Shown: positions 1 through 9,025 of the stretch, in pieces | Position numbering within the stretch: position 1 is the stretch's first letter | How the letters are laid out: every line of letters begins with the position of its first letter | Assembly (NCBI GenBank): GCA_903825285.1 | Contig: CAIJZY010000003.1 | Span: 87,141-151,140 of the forward strand | Reading direction: 5' to 3' | From: an uncultured Opitutia bacterium | Lineage (GTDB): Bacteria; Verrucomicrobiota; Verrucomicrobiia; Opitutales; Opitutaceae | Length of the DNA stretch: 64,000 nucleotides | Notes under the pieces: model-generated | Seen by the model: the letters and a program-made list of their open reading frames with translations, nothing else | What the model was told of the DNA's origin: nothing | The model's database searches: none | Position numbers and translations under genes: made by a program

Positions 1-1
1 C

Positions 2-829
2 GCGGTCTTTTTCAATGCAGTCATAGGATTAGTTTTTTTTCTGTATACTCTGTATTTCGGTCGAATGCACCGCACCCATCCGGGATTCCGGGAATGGATG
101 CTTTCCTCGCTGTTCTATTTTGTCTCGCAGACGCTCATCGGGCTGCGGGGCCACATTCCTGATTGGGCGTCCATCGTGGTTGGCGGCAATGTCCTGCAGT
201 TGCTGACCTGCACGTTTCTCGCGGAGGGACTCGGGCAGTTTTTCGGCCAGACCAGCCGGCTGCGGTGGCTGAGCGTGCCGCCGGTGATCGGCCTGATCAC
301 GGGCAGCTATTTCACCTATCTCGCGCCGAACCTGGCGGCGCGGATCATCACGGTATCGTTGTTCACCCTGCCGGCGCTCGTCTACGGGCTCTGGCTCATG
401 CGCCTGGCGGCGCGGTCCTTCTCGCTGGCTTCCTCATTTTGGCTGGTGCTCACCTTGGGCGGGCTGATCGCGCTGAACCTCGCCCGCGCGGCGGAGACGG
501 CCAGCGCGGACATTGCGCCGCTCAGCGACCTCATGCGGGCCCCGATCAGCCAGTCCTATTTCGCGCTGCTGCTCTCGCTGTTTGTCCTCGCGCTCTACCT
601 GGGCCTGCTCGGGCTGCATTCCCGGAGGACAGAGGTCGAGTTGAACACGGCGTTGGTCGAGCTGAACGCCCTGGAGGGCATGCTGCCGATCTGCTCGTAC
701 TGCAAAAAGATCCGCGATGAGAAAGGGGAGTGGAACCAGCTCGAGGCCTACATCAGTGACCGCTCCGCCGCGGAGTTCACCCACGGCTATTGTCCGGAAT
801 GCGCGACGAAGTTCATCAAGGACCTGTAA
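2..829 (+). CDS. Membrane protein with C-terminal Cys-x2-Cys module, 5' end outside window
   Basis: The reading frame is open from base 2, so the start lies upstream of the window; the first ATG seen (65) would remove an evident first membrane segment. About 275 residues are visible: six to seven hydrophobic segments, then a soluble tail. The tail reads [17 protein letters not shown] and ends YCPECATKF, giving two Cys-x2-Cys pairs about 30 residues apart. This tail is widespread at the C-termini of bacterial PAS and response-regulator proteins and looks like a zinc ribbon; its role is unknown. The gene at 44348-45229 has the same plan and matching tail, so the two are paralogues. A membrane-bound sensor or redox role is a guess only. 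Confidence 0.8.
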   Translation, partial: AVFFNAVIGLVFFLYTLYFGRMHRTHPGFREWMLSSLFYFVSQTLIGLRGHIPDWASIVVGGNVLQLLTCTFLAEGLGQFFGQTSRLRWLSVPPVIGLITGSYFTYLAPNLAARIITVSLFTLPALVYGLWLMRLAARSFSLASSFWLVLTLGGLIALNLARAAETASADIAPLSDLMRAPISQSYFALLLSLFVLALYLGLLGLHSRRTEVELNTALVELNALEGMLPICSYCKKIRDEKGEWNQLEAYISDRSAAEFTHGYCPECATKFIKDL

Positions 830-832
830 CAG

Positions 833-856
833 GCGGCTTTGCGCTCGCGCAGCCGC
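833..856 (+). terminator. GC-rich hairpin just after stop codon, no T-tract
   Basis: Four bases after the TAA stop of the preceding gene, GCGGCT-TT-GCGC and GCGC-AGCCGC can pair across a TC loop with a two-base bulge. There is no T-run, so classical intrinsic termination is uncertain. The position matches hairpins after other stop codons in this window (3384, 27684, 44230). Confidence 0.45.
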
Positions 857-881
857 TGGGACGGGGCGGCGGACATTTCAG

Positions 882-910
882 TTGACACTCCTATGCGCGA
901 GCTCTGTTTT
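882..910 (+). promoter_or_regulatory. Possible promoter of the L36-L31 pair
   Basis: A perfect TTGACA lies at 882-887, followed after 17 bases by a weak -10 candidate, TGTTTT, at 905-910. This would place the transcript start only a few bases before the ATG at 921, consistent with the lack of a Shine-Dalgarno sequence there. I see no AT-rich Zur-type palindrome. Confidence 0.3.
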
Positions 911-920
911 GGTTTCTTTT

Positions 921-1046
921 ATGAAAGTCGTTTCCTCCATCAAATCTGCCAAGAAGCGCCACCCGGCCTGCCAGGTCGTGCGTCGCAAGGGCAAGATCTA
1001 CGTCATCAACAAAGTCGAGCCGCGCTACAAGGCGCGCCAGGGCTGA
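921..1046 (+). CDS. rpmJ: Ribosomal protein L36, zinc-free (C-minus) type
   Basis: A 41-residue protein beginning [20 protein letters not shown] and ending EPRYKARQG. It is a component of the large ribosomal subunit. The C-plus form of L36 has a Cys3His zinc site; this copy keeps only one Cys (residue 17) and has the longer form typical of the YkgO-like C-minus paralogue. It starts at ATG 921 without a visible Shine-Dalgarno sequence. The zinc-free L31 follows after 19 bases, the usual pairing of the two C-minus paralogues. In many bacteria such pairs are under Zur control and replace zinc-bearing copies when zinc is scarce; I see no Zur box, so here they may be the housekeeping copies. Confidence 0.93.
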   Translation: MKVVSSIKSAKKRHPACQVVRRKGKIYVINKVEPRYKARQG

Positions 1047-1065
1047 TTAAACCCATTTTACCGCC

Positions 1066-1317
1066 GTGAAAGCCGAAGGTCATCCCACGCTCAACAACGT
1101 CTGCTACCTCGATATTGGTACCGGCAGGCGCTTCCTCACCAAGTCCACGATGAAATCTGCCCGCAAGGAGAACATCGATGGCGTCGAGTACTTCGTCGTC
1201 GCCCGCGACGTGACGATGGATTCGCATCCCGCCTACACCGGCGAGAAGCGCATCGTCGACACCGCCGGCCGCGTCGAGAAGTTCACCTCGAAGTTCAAGC
1301 GCAGCTCCAAGAAGTAA
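1066..1317 (+). CDS. rpmE2: Ribosomal protein L31 type B (zinc-free)
   Basis: An 83-residue large-subunit protein starting at GTG 1066. It begins MKAEGHPTLNNVCYLDIGTG and carries the type B signatures RFLTKST and a C-terminal FTSKFKRSSKK. The CxxC zinc site of type A L31 is absent; there is only one Cys (residue 13). It lies 19 bases after L36 and is followed 28 bases later by a strong intrinsic terminator, so the two form a compact transcription unit. The GTG start is chosen because residues from there on match the family and no ATG is available upstream in frame. Confidence 0.93.
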   Translation: MKAEGHPTLNNVCYLDIGTGRRFLTKSTMKSARKENIDGVEYFVVARDVTMDSHPAYTGEKRIVDTAGRVEKFTSKFKRSSKK

Positions 1318-1345
1318 ACGGTCTCCACCGTCCGACTCCTTTCCC

Positions 1346-1369
1346 GCCCTCCACCCGGAGGGCTTTTTT
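1346..1369 (+). terminator. Intrinsic terminator after L31
   Basis: GCCCTCC (1346-1352), loop ACCC, GGAGGGC (1357-1363), then six T (1364-1369). The seven-base stem and T-run make this the clearest rho-independent terminator in the window. The next gene starts only 21 bases downstream. Confidence 0.92.
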
Positions 1370-1390
1370 GTTGCCGCCCGCCGGGCGGGA

Positions 1391-2047
1391 GTGGCTCTGT
1401 GGGGTGTGCCTGACACGAAGCTGATCTGCCTGGACTGCGACAGCACGCTGAGCGCGCTGGAGGGCGTGGACGAGCTGGCACGACTGCGCGGGCCGGAGAT
1501 CCTGGCGCGAGTGGAGCAGATGACGAACGACGCGATGGACGGCCGCGTCGCGGTCGAGGCGGTCTTCGGCCGCCGCCTGGAGATCATCCAGCCGCGCCGG
1601 GCGGACGTCGCGGCCGTGGGCCGGCGCTATGTCGAGACCATCGAGCCGACGGCGCGGGCCACTCTGGCGGAGCTCCGGGCCCGGGGCTGGACGGCGGTGA
1701 TCGTGAGCGGCGGCTTCACGCCGGCGATCCGGCCGCTGGCGGACCTGCTCGGCGTGACGCGCGTCGAGGCCGTGGAGCTTTTCTTCGCCGAGGACGGCAG
1801 CTACCGGGGCTATGACGCGGCCTTTCCCACCACGCGCTCGGGCGGCAAGTCCGAGGTCATCCGGCGGCTGCGCGCCGAGCTGCAGCCGGTGCGGACCGTG
1901 ATGGTGGGTGACGGCGTGAGCGACCTGGAGGCGAGCCCGGCGGTGGACCGCTTCATCGGCTTCGGCCGCTATGTCGCGCGGCCGCGGGTCCAGACGGAGG
2001 CGGCCGGCTTCATCCGTTCGCTCGACGAGCTGCTCCAACTCCTATGA
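1391..2047 (+). CDS. serB: SerB-like phosphoserine phosphatase (HAD superfamily)
   Basis: A 218-residue HAD-superfamily phosphatase, probably hydrolysing phosphoserine in the last step of serine synthesis. Motif I is DCDST (D15-x-D17), with D15 the expected phospho-acceptor; motif II is SGG (106-108); K153 is the motif III lysine; motif IV is GDGVSD (173-178). The 2-residue DxDST variant and the compact cap match SerB. The GTG start at 1391 lies only 21 bases after the L31 terminator T-run; GTG 1406 is an alternative. The TGA stop overlaps the ATG of the next gene (ATGA), so the two are probably translationally coupled. Substrate specificity cannot be read from the sequence, and related homoserine or thiamine-phosphate phosphatases are possible. 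Confidence 0.82.
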   Translation: MALWGVPDTKLICLDCDSTLSALEGVDELARLRGPEILARVEQMTNDAMDGRVAVEAVFGRRLEIIQPRRADVAAVGRRYVETIEPTARATLAELRARGWTAVIVSGGFTPAIRPLADLLGVTRVEAVELFFAEDGSYRGYDAAFPTTRSGGKSEVIRRLRAELQPVRTVMVGDGVSDLEASPAVDRFIGFGRYVARPRVQTEAAGFIRSLDELLQLL

Positions 2048-3384
2048 GCCCGATTCTCCCCCTTGCCTCGGCGGCCGGCGCGTTTGAACTGCCACCGGTG
2101 CTGCTCGTGCCCTTTGGCCTGCTGCTCCTGCTGATCGCGGTGATGCCGCTGACGCCAGTCCGGGCGCACCACTGGTGGGAGCGGAATTATCCCTACGTCT
2201 CGATCGGGTTGGCGCTGCTGGTGGCGAGCTACTATCTCCTCCGCGTGCCGTCCGGCGGCGTCACGCTCACGCATTCACTGCACGAGTATGTCTCCTTCAT
2301 CGCGCTGATCGGCTCGCTGTATGTCGTGTCGGGCGGCATCCACCTCCGCGTGAAGGGCGAGGCCACGCCCTGGGAGAACGTGCTCTTCCTCGCGGTGGGT
2401 GCGGTGCTGGCAAACGTCATCGGCACCACCGGCGCCTCGATGGTGCTGATCCGGCCGTGGATCCGGATGAACAAGATCCGCGTCAGCGCGTACCATGTCG
2501 TCTTCTTCATCTTCGTGGTCTCGAACCTCGGCGGCGCGCTCACGCCGATTGGCGATCCGCCGCTGTTCCTCGGCTACCTCCGGGGCGTGCCGTTCTTCTG
2601 GCTGGTCGCGCACCTGTGGGACGAGTGGCTGGTCACGCTGGCCCTGGTGCTGGCCGTGTTCTGGGTGGTGGACCACTGGGGTTTCCGCCGGATGCCGCCG
2701 GACATCCAGGGCGAGCTGGAGGGGCGGAAAGAATCCTTCCGGATCGAGGGCCTGCCGAATCTCGCGCTCCTGGCGGTGATCGTGGCCGGCGTGTTTCTCC
2801 CCGAGACATGCCTGATCCGGGAAATCGTGATGCTTGCGGCCGCCGGCGCCTCGCTGTGGATCACACCACGGGAGATCCATGAGCAGAACCACTTCAATTT
2901 CGGGCCGGTGAAGGAAGTGGCCTTCCTGTTCATCGGCATCTTCACGACGATGATGCCGGCGCTGAACTACCTCGAGGGCCATGGCAGCCAGCTCGGCTTC
3001 ACGCGGCCGGCGCAGTATTACTACGCGACCGGCGGGCTGTCGGCGGTCCTGGACAATGCCCCGACCTATGTGAATTTCCTGAAGCTGGCCGAGACGACCT
3101 TCGTCACGGAAACCGGCGAGGAGCAGGCGGCCGGCGGCGGCGACTATGACCGTCGCGCGGTGGCGATCCTGCTGAAAACCCACCCGGACATCGTGGCGGC
3201 CATCAGCCTGGGCGCGGTCTTCTTCGGCGCGCTGACCTACATCGGCAACGGTCCGAACTTCATGGTGCGCTCGATCGCGCAGAGCTCGGGCGTGCACTGC
3301 CCGAGCTTCTTCGGGTATATCTTCCGCTACAGCCTGCCGGTGCTGCTGCCGATCCTCGGGCTCAGCGGCTGGCTGTTTCTGTAG
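2044..3384 (+). CDS. NhaD/CitMHS_2-type sodium:proton antiporter-like transporter
   Basis: A 446-residue integral membrane protein with about 11-12 hydrophobic segments. It belongs to the ion-transporter superfamily with citrate/arsenite carriers and NhaD; the segment VSNLGGALTPIGDPPLF is the family's conserved helical-hairpin region, and a second matching region with ALTYIGNGPNFMVRSIA lies near the C-terminus. Such proteins are usually annotated as putative citrate transporters or sodium:proton antiporters; the substrate is not decided by sequence. The ATG overlaps the stop of the SerB-like gene by ATGA, so they are co-expressed. A short perfect hairpin begins at its stop codon. Confidence 0.85.
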   Translation: MSPILPLASAAGAFELPPVLLVPFGLLLLLIAVMPLTPVRAHHWWERNYPYVSIGLALLVASYYLLRVPSGGVTLTHSLHEYVSFIALIGSLYVVSGGIHLRVKGEATPWENVLFLAVGAVLANVIGTTGASMVLIRPWIRMNKIRVSAYHVVFFIFVVSNLGGALTPIGDPPLFLGYLRGVPFFWLVAHLWDEWLVTLALVLAVFWVVDHWGFRRMPPDIQGELEGRKESFRIEGLPNLALLAVIVAGVFLPETCLIREIVMLAAAGASLWITPREIHEQNHFNFGPVKEVAFLFIGIFTTMMPALNYLEGHGSQLGFTRPAQYYYATGGLSAVLDNAPTYVNFLKLAETTFVTETGEEQAAGGGDYDRRAVAILLKTHPDIVAAISLGAVFFGALTYIGNGPNFMVRSIAQSSGVHCPSFFGYIFRYSLPVLLPILGLSGWLFL

Positions 3385-3509
3385 GGCGCCGGAAGGCGCC
3401 CGGTTGAAAGTTGAAAGCTGAGAGTTGATAGACGGAGTTGAAGCTGGCCGCGGGGCGCGGCTTTCAACTCGGCTCTTTCAACCCTCAACTGCGCCGCTCG
3501 GCGCGGCGC
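3384..3509. repeat. GTTGAAA-family inverted element A with two flanking hairpins
   Basis: Between the convergent antiporter and glutamate dehydrogenase genes. A perfect hairpin, GGGCGCC-GGAA-GGCGCCC (3384-3401), begins at the last base of the antiporter stop. From 3402 degenerate GTTGAAA words run at about 7-bp phase; they return inverted in 3461-3490 (CTTTCAAC, CCCTCAACT). A second perfect hairpin, GCGCCGC-TCGGC-GCGGCGC (3491-3509), ends at the gdhA stop codon. The spacer resembles that of element B (GACGGA, then TGGCCGC and GGGGCG), so the two share ancestry. Confidence 0.85.
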
Positions 3510-4784
3510 TTACGGGAAGAGCCCGCGGGCGGCCTTTGCCTCGGCGACGCGGGCGATGCCCAGGGTCAGCGCGGCGAGCCGGCGGTTGAACTTGAACTTC
3601 CGCTTCTGCGCGTCGACCGAGTCCTTCGCCTTGTCGAGCATGGCGAAGAGCTTCGTGAGCACCTCGTCGCGCGTCCAATAGAAGCTCGAGAGGTTCTGCA
3701 GCCACTCGAAGTAGGAGACGATCACGCCGCCCGAATTGCACAGCACGTCGGGGATCAGCTCGATCTCCTCGCGCTGCTCCAGGATGCGGTCGGCGGCATT
3801 GGTCGTGGGGCCGTTGGCGCCCTCGGCCAGGACGCGGCACTTGAGCTTCGGGGCGTTCTTCTCGGTGATGACGCGCTCGAGCGCGGCCGGGATGAGGGCG
3901 GTGCATTTGAGCTCCAGCATGTCCTCGTTCGAGATGGGCTCGGCGCCGTCAAAGTCCTTCAGCACCTTGGCGTACTGGAGATAGGCGAGGGCCTTCTTGA
4001 TGTTGATGCCCTTCGGATTGTAGAGGCCGCCGGTGTAGTCGGAGATCGCGATGATCTTCGCGCCGTAGCTCTCGAGCGCGATCGCGGTCTCGCTGCCGAC
4101 GTTGCCGAAGCCCTGGATGACCGCGGTCGCCTTGTTGACCGGGATCTTCATGTCCTCGAGGTATTTCTTGGTGAGGTAGGCGACGCCCGCGCCCGTGGCC
4201 TCGCGGCGGCCCTGCGAGCCACCGAGGGAGATGGGCTTGCCCGTGACGACCGCCGGGGAGAGGTGGCCGACATGGGTCGAGTAAGTGTCCATCATCCAGC
4301 CCATGATCTTCTCGTTCGTGCCGACGTCCGGTGCCGGCACGTCGGTCTGCGGCCCGAGGAAGTTCACCATCTCCTGCATGTAGCGGCGGGAGAGGTGCTC
4401 CAGCTCGGACTCGGAAAGCTGCTTGGGGTCCACGATCACGCCGCCCTTGGCGCCGCCGTAGGGCAGGCCGGCCAGCGAGCATTTCCAGCTCATCCACATC
4501 GCGAGCGCGGCGACCTCGCCGATGGTGACGTCCTGGTGGAAGCGAATGCCGCCCTTGGACGGACCGGTGGAGACGTTGTGCTGGACGCGGTAACCCTCGA
4601 AAACCGTTACACTTCCATCGATGCGACGCACCGGCAGCGTGACGGCCATGCAGCGCCGGGGGTACTTGGTTCGGTCGCGGATCGCCTCCGGGAGGTTGAT
4701 GGCATCGGCAGCTTGATCAAACTGCCGGCAGGCCATTTTAAAGACTTCTGAATCGTAGAGGCTCGAAACAATTGCTTTGGACAT
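3510..4784 (-). CDS. gdhA: Glutamate dehydrogenase (NAD(P)-dependent)
   Basis: A 424-residue Glu/Leu/Phe/Val dehydrogenase interconverting 2-oxoglutarate plus ammonia and glutamate in the cytoplasm. The active-site stretch LPYGGAKGG carries the catalytic lysine at 113; substrate-binding lysines lie at 77 (PSKGGIRFH) and 101. The Rossmann motif QGFGNVGS lies in the middle of the protein. Length fits the hexameric class of about 420 residues. The start ATG at 4784 gives an N-terminus consistent with the family. The cofactor preference is not decided here. It stands alone, converging on the antiporter gene and divergent from the gene at 4930. Confidence 0.95.
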   Translation of the reverse strand: MSKAIVSSLYDSEVFKMACRQFDQAADAINLPEAIRDRTKYPRRCMAVTLPVRRIDGSVTVFEGYRVQHNVSTGPSKGGIRFHQDVTIGEVAALAMWMSWKCSLAGLPYGGAKGGVIVDPKQLSESELEHLSRRYMQEMVNFLGPQTDVPAPDVGTNEKIMGWMMDTYSTHVGHLSPAVVTGKPISLGGSQGRREATGAGVAYLTKKYLEDMKIPVNKATAVIQGFGNVGSETAIALESYGAKIIAISDYTGGLYNPKGINIKKALAYLQYAKVLKDFDGAEPISNEDMLELKCTALIPAALERVITEKNAPKLKCRVLAEGANGPTTNAADRILEQREEIELIPDVLCNSGGVIVSYFEWLQNLSSFYWTRDEVLTKLFAMLDKAKDSVDAQKRKFKFNRRLAALTLGIARVAEAKAARGLFP

Positions 4785-4929
4785 GGGACTGGGGTTGGGG
4801 AGGCTTTTGGGTAGGGTCCGTTTTGGATGATGAGAGCATGGGAAAAAGCCGCGGGTTTAGCAATTGGCATCGGGCTACACCACGCGTTCAATGATGGAGA
4901 CTAATTGTTTAGAAAACCGGGCATGATAC

Positions 4930-6354
4930 ATGGGGGCGTTGATTAAAATAGTCCGCTGGTTCCTCGAAAAGACCGCCACCGCCGGCCTGATCCTGGGCTT
5001 GTCCCTGGCTGCCGGAGGATTGTGGCTGTACCTGCGGGACAACGTGGACTTCGACGAATGGCGCCATGACGTCATCCGGACCCTTACCGGGGAGCGCGCC
5101 AAGGTGCAGTCGGCCCTGGATGATGTCCGGCTGCGGCTCAACCACACCACCGCGGATATCGCGGCGGAGCAGGAGCGCATCCGGCAGGCCGACAAGGTGA
5201 TCGCACAATTGGAGGAGCTGGACAGCACCTGGGACCGCATCACCGGCGATCCGCAGCAACGGGCAAACCGCGAGCGGCGGGAAAAGCTGGCCCAGACCCG
5301 GGCCGAATCGCAGGCCCGCGTGGCCAAGCTGCAGGAAGATTTCACCCGGACGACTTGGGAGCGCGACGGGCTGGAGATCGCGCTGGGCAAGGTGGACGCG
5401 CAGCTGCGCGCGATCGAGGCGAAGCGCTCGAAGGTGCTGCACTACCTCGAGCGGATCTGGAATTACCCGGTCGGCCGGCTCACCGTGAAGGGCTGGGTCT
5501 ATCTCGCGTTGGGGCTCTATTTTCTGGGTCCGACCCTGGGCAAGCTGGTCCTGTTCTTCGGGCTCGCGCCCCTCATCGTGCGGGGCCGTCCCGTCCAGCT
5601 CGCGACGACGCTGCCCGAGATGCCGGGCGTGGGTCCCAGCTCCGTCTCCACCGACCTGACCCTGCTGCCCGGTGAGCGGCTGTGGGTGCGCGAGAAGTTC
5701 CTGCAGGCGTCCGACGAGGGCCTGCGGCGGCGGACGCGCTGGCTGCTCGACTGGCGGATGCCGTTCACCTGCTACGCGAGCGGGCTCAAGGAGATGGTGG
5801 AGATGAGGAATCCCCACCTGCACCGGGAGTACCGCTGCACGCTCTCCCACCAGGCCGACCCGCACGCCGAGCTGGCGATCGTGACCCTGCGCCCGGAGTC
5901 GCGCATGGTGATCCGGCCGAGCTTCCTCGCGGGCGTGCTCGTGGGCGGCGACGCCGGCCTGGTTGTCCATCGCCGGTGGCAGTTTCTGCGCTGGCAGTCG
6001 TGGGTGACGCTCCAATTCCGGTTCCTGGAGTTTCAGGGGCCGTGCCGGCTGGTGATCGCGGGGAGTCGCGGGGTGCGGACGGAGTGGCTGGTGGGCGGCC
6101 CCGATGACTCGCGTCCGGCGCGGCGGGCCAACCAGGATGCCACGATCGGCTTCACGCCCAACCTCGAGTACCGCCCGGTGCGGGCCGAGTCCTTCTGGGG
6201 CTACTACCGCGGCATGAACCCGCTCTTCGACGACCTCTTCGCGGGCTCCGGGCTGTTCCTGTGCCAGCAGGTCGCGACGGAGGGTGAAGCGAAGGCTGCA
6301 CGCCGGTTTTGGTCGAATGTCTGGGGCGGCGCCCTCAGGGTGTTCGGGCTCTGA
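4930..6354 (+). CDS. Coiled-coil membrane protein of unknown function
   Basis: A 474-residue protein that I do not recognise. Residues 1-35 hold one hydrophobic segment; residues about 45-165 are rich in Glu, Arg and Gln with heptad-like spacing, indicating a coiled coil (for example [20 protein letters not shown]). A second hydrophobic stretch, [20 protein letters not shown], lies near residues 188-215, after which the protein is soluble, with many Arg and Trp. The layout suggests an envelope-anchored structural or scaffold protein, but nothing shows its job. It ends two bases before the uvrB start, so transcription is probably shared with uvrB. Confidence 0.75.
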   Translation: MGALIKIVRWFLEKTATAGLILGLSLAAGGLWLYLRDNVDFDEWRHDVIRTLTGERAKVQSALDDVRLRLNHTTADIAAEQERIRQADKVIAQLEELDSTWDRITGDPQQRANRERREKLAQTRAESQARVAKLQEDFTRTTWERDGLEIALGKVDAQLRAIEAKRSKVLHYLERIWNYPVGRLTVKGWVYLALGLYFLGPTLGKLVLFFGLAPLIVRGRPVQLATTLPEMPGVGPSSVSTDLTLLPGERLWVREKFLQASDEGLRRRTRWLLDWRMPFTCYASGLKEMVEMRNPHLHREYRCTLSHQADPHAELAIVTLRPESRMVIRPSFLAGVLVGGDAGLVVHRRWQFLRWQSWVTLQFRFLEFQGPCRLVIAGSRGVRTEWLVGGPDDSRPARRANQDATIGFTPNLEYRPVRAESFWGYYRGMNPLFDDLFAGSGLFLCQQVATEGEAKAARRFWSNVWGGALRVFGL

Positions 6355-6356
6355 CC

Positions 6357-8378
6357 ATGCTGTTCAAACTGAAGTCCGACTACGCCCCCAAGGGCGACCA
6401 GCCCCAGGCCATCGAGCAGCTGGTCAAGTCCATCCGGGCCGGCAACCGTCACCAGACCCTCCTCGGCGTCACCGGCTCCGGCAAGACCTTCACCATGGCG
6501 AACGTCATCGCCCAGTGCGACCGGCCGACGCTCATCATCTCGCACAACAAGACCCTCGCCGCGCAGCTGTACTCCGAGTTCAAGAATTTCTTTCCCGACA
6601 ACGCGGTGGAGTACTTCGTCAGCTACTACGACTACTACCAGCCTGAGGCCTACATTCCCTCCAGCGACACCTTCATCGAGAAGGACTCCTCGATCAACGA
6701 GGAGATTGAGCGCCTGCGCATCGCCACCACCAGCTCCCTGGTCTCGCGCCGCGACGTGATCGTCGTCGCCAGCGTGTCCTGCATTTACGGCCTGGGCTCG
6801 CCCGAGGAGTTCACCTCCATGCGCATCATGCTGCGCCGCGGCCAGCCGTTCGGCCGGCAGCAGCTGCTGGAGCGGCTGGTGGAAAACCTGTACGAGCGGA
6901 ACGACTATGACCTGAAGCGCGGGTGCTTCCGCGTGCGGGGCGACGTCGTGGACATCATGCCGGCGTACCTCGAGCGCGGGCTGCGAGTGGAGTTCTTCGG
7001 GGACGACCTCGAGGCGCTGAGCGAGTTCGATCCGCTCACCGGCACGGTGCTGCGGCCGCTGGATCAATTCGACCTCTACCCGGCCAACCAGTACGTCACG
7101 AGCCGCGGCCGGCTCGAGCCGGCCATCGCGGGGATCAAGGCGGAGCTCGACGAGCGCGTGGCGTACTTCGAGAAGCAGGCGCAGTACCTGGAGGCCCAGC
7201 GGATCCGAATGCGCACGAACTACGACCTGGAGATGCTCCAGGAAATGGGCTTCTGCAGCGGCATCGAGAACTACTCCCGCCACCTCACGGCCCGGAAGGC
7301 CGGCGAGCGCCCGTTCTGCCTGATCGATTTTTTCCCCCAGGACTACCTGCTGATGATCGACGAGAGCCATGCCACCGTCCCGCAGGTCGGCGGGATGTAC
7401 AACGGCGACCGCTCGCGCAAGCAGACGCTGGTCAACTTCGGCTTCCGGCTGCCGTCGGCGCTCGACAACCGCCCGCAGAGCTTCGCGGAGTTCCAGCAGA
7501 TCGCCGGGCAGACCCTCTACGTCTCGGCGACGCCGGCGGAGTACGAGCTGAAGCAGTCGGCCGTCGTGGCCGAGCAGCTGATCCGGCCCACCGGGCTGCT
7601 GGACCCGGAGATCACCGTGCGGCCGGCGCAGGGGCAGGTGGAGGACCTGATGGCCGAGATCCGCCGCGCGACCGCGGCCGGCGAGCGGGTGCTCGTCACC
7701 ACGCTCACCAAGCGCCTGTCCGAGGACCTCACGACCTACCTGCGCGAGGCCCAGATCCGGGTCGAGTACCTGCACTCCGACATCGACGCGATCGAGCGCA
7801 TCGAGATCCTGCGCAACCTGCGCCTCGGCAACTTCGACGTGCTCATCGGCATCAATCTCCTGCGCGAGGGCCTGGACCTGCCGGAGGTCGCCCTCGTGGC
7901 GATCCTCGACGCCGACAAGGAGGGCTTCCTGCGCAGCGAGACGAGCCTCATCCAGACCGCGGGCCGCGCCGCGCGGCACGAGAAGGGCCGCGTGATCTTC
8001 TACGCCGACCGCCTGACCGAGTCCATCAATCGCACCGTCGCCACCGTCACCTACCGGCGCGCCAAGCAGCTCGCGTACAACCAGGAGCACGGCATCACGC
8101 CGCACAGCGTGAAGCGCGCCGCGCAGTCCAGCCTGCACACCTACGACGGCTCGGGCGAACGCACGGAGCCGATGGCGGCCGAGGCGGTGGACGACGTCGC
8201 GGCGGTGATCGCCGAGCTTGAGGAGGAGATGCAGGAGGCCGCCGGCCGGCTGGAGTTCGAGCGGGCGGCAGTGCTGCGCGACCAGGTCAACTCGCTCCGG
8301 TCCGGCGACTACAAGCAGGCCGCGCGTCCGTCCAAGTACCCGTCCCGCGGCGCGGGCAAGCCCCGCGCCCCGCGCTGA
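6357..8378 (+). CDS. uvrB: UvrABC system protein B
   Basis: A 673-residue DNA-damage-recognition helicase of nucleotide excision repair. Walker A is GVTGSGKT (37-44). The beta-hairpin region contains [12 protein letters not shown], which inserts between DNA strands in known UvrB. The helicase C-terminal motifs include [20 protein letters not shown] and the arginine-finger region [10 protein letters not shown]-terminal UVR domain ([19 protein letters not shown]) that binds UvrC is present. The ATG at 6357 is chosen because [19 protein letters not shown] matches the family N-terminus; a longer in-frame start at GTG 6309 would overlap the upstream gene. Length is normal and no defect is visible. 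Confidence 0.97.
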   Translation: MLFKLKSDYAPKGDQPQAIEQLVKSIRAGNRHQTLLGVTGSGKTFTMANVIAQCDRPTLIISHNKTLAAQLYSEFKNFFPDNAVEYFVSYYDYYQPEAYIPSSDTFIEKDSSINEEIERLRIATTSSLVSRRDVIVVASVSCIYGLGSPEEFTSMRIMLRRGQPFGRQQLLERLVENLYERNDYDLKRGCFRVRGDVVDIMPAYLERGLRVEFFGDDLEALSEFDPLTGTVLRPLDQFDLYPANQYVTSRGRLEPAIAGIKAELDERVAYFEKQAQYLEAQRIRMRTNYDLEMLQEMGFCSGIENYSRHLTARKAGERPFCLIDFFPQDYLLMIDESHATVPQVGGMYNGDRSRKQTLVNFGFRLPSALDNRPQSFAEFQQIAGQTLYVSATPAEYELKQSAVVAEQLIRPTGLLDPEITVRPAQGQVEDLMAEIRRATAAGERVLVTTLTKRLSEDLTTYLREAQIRVEYLHSDIDAIERIEILRNLRLGNFDVLIGINLLREGLDLPEVALVAILDADKEGFLRSETSLIQTAGRAARHEKGRVIFYADRLTESINRTVATVTYRRAKQLAYNQEHGITPHSVKRAAQSSLHTYDGSGERTEPMAAEAVDDVAAVIAELEEEMQEAAGRLEFERAAVLRDQVNSLRSGDYKQAARPSKYPSRGAGKPRAPR

Positions 8379-8382
8379 GCGC

Positions 8383-8949
8383 CTAGGCCGGCGCCTGCTG
8401 GCGCTCGGCCTTGAGGACGCCGATGCTGGTCAGGTTCCGGTAGCGCTCCGCGTAGTCGAGCCCGTAGCCGACGACAAACTTGTCCGGGATGGCGAAACCC
8501 ACGAAGTCGGCCTCGAACGGCACCTGCCGCCGGCCCTTCTTGTCGAGCAGGACGCAGACCCGCACGCTCGCCGGCTGCAGGCCGCGGATCATGCCCGTGA
8601 CGAGCGCGAGCGTCTTGCCGGTGTCGAGGATGTCGTCCACGAGCAGGACGTGGCGATGGGTGACGTCGAGGGTGAGGCTGTGGACCAGCTTGGGCGTGCC
8701 GCGGGATTCGGTGGCGTTGCCGTAGCTCGAGATGCGGATGCAGTCGAGGCGGACGGGGTTGTCGAGCTGCCGGAGCAGGTCGGCGGTGAAGAGGATGGCC
8801 CCGTTCATGATCGAGATGACGGTGAGCTCCTCCTCGCCGTACACGCGCTTCAGCTCGGCGCCGAGCTCGCGCACGCGGCGCTGGATGGACTCCTCGCTGA
8901 CCAGGATCGTCTCGATGTCGGGGTGCAGGGCGGGGGCGGGATGGGCCAT
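8383..8949 (-). CDS. hpt: Hypoxanthine phosphoribosyltransferase
   Basis: A 188-residue purine-salvage enzyme transferring phosphoribose from PRPP to hypoxanthine or guanine. The PRPP-binding motif is VLLVDDILDTGKT, and the C-terminal base-binding region includes DKFVVGYGLDYAERYRNL. The acidic pair in VDDI and the following TGKT are intact. The start at 8949 (MAHPAPALHPDIE) is preferred over a seven-residue longer start at 8970. It ends four bases from uvrB, on the opposite strand, and diverges from the ABC transporter genes. Confidence 0.94.
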   Translation of the reverse strand: MAHPAPALHPDIETILVSEESIQRRVRELGAELKRVYGEEELTVISIMNGAILFTADLLRQLDNPVRLDCIRISSYGNATESRGTPKLVHSLTLDVTHRHVLLVDDILDTGKTLALVTGMIRGLQPASVRVCVLLDKKGRRQVPFEADFVGFAIPDKFVVGYGLDYAERYRNLTSIGVLKAERQQAPA

Positions 8950-9025
8950 GGGAAAACCCGAGCGAGACAAACGAGGGCAGCGGTGGCAACCGCGTTTCGC
9001 CGGCCCGCCCTTCGCGCTGCGGCTT

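Noticed and set aside
882..920. Zur box before the L36-L31 pair
   Set aside because: No AT-rich palindrome of the Zur type is visible.
2275..3297. 340-codon minus-strand open frame opposite the antiporter
   Set aside because: Shadow; rich in His, Arg and Asp with no membrane or domain pattern.
3402..3490. GTTGAAA words considered as a CRISPR or simple tandem repeat
   Set aside because: Words are 7 bp, degenerate and inverted, with no equal-length spacers and no cas genes.
6204..8138. 644-codon open frame on the minus strand across uvrB
   Set aside because: High-GC antisense shadow; the protein is low-complexity and the plus strand encodes an intact UvrB.
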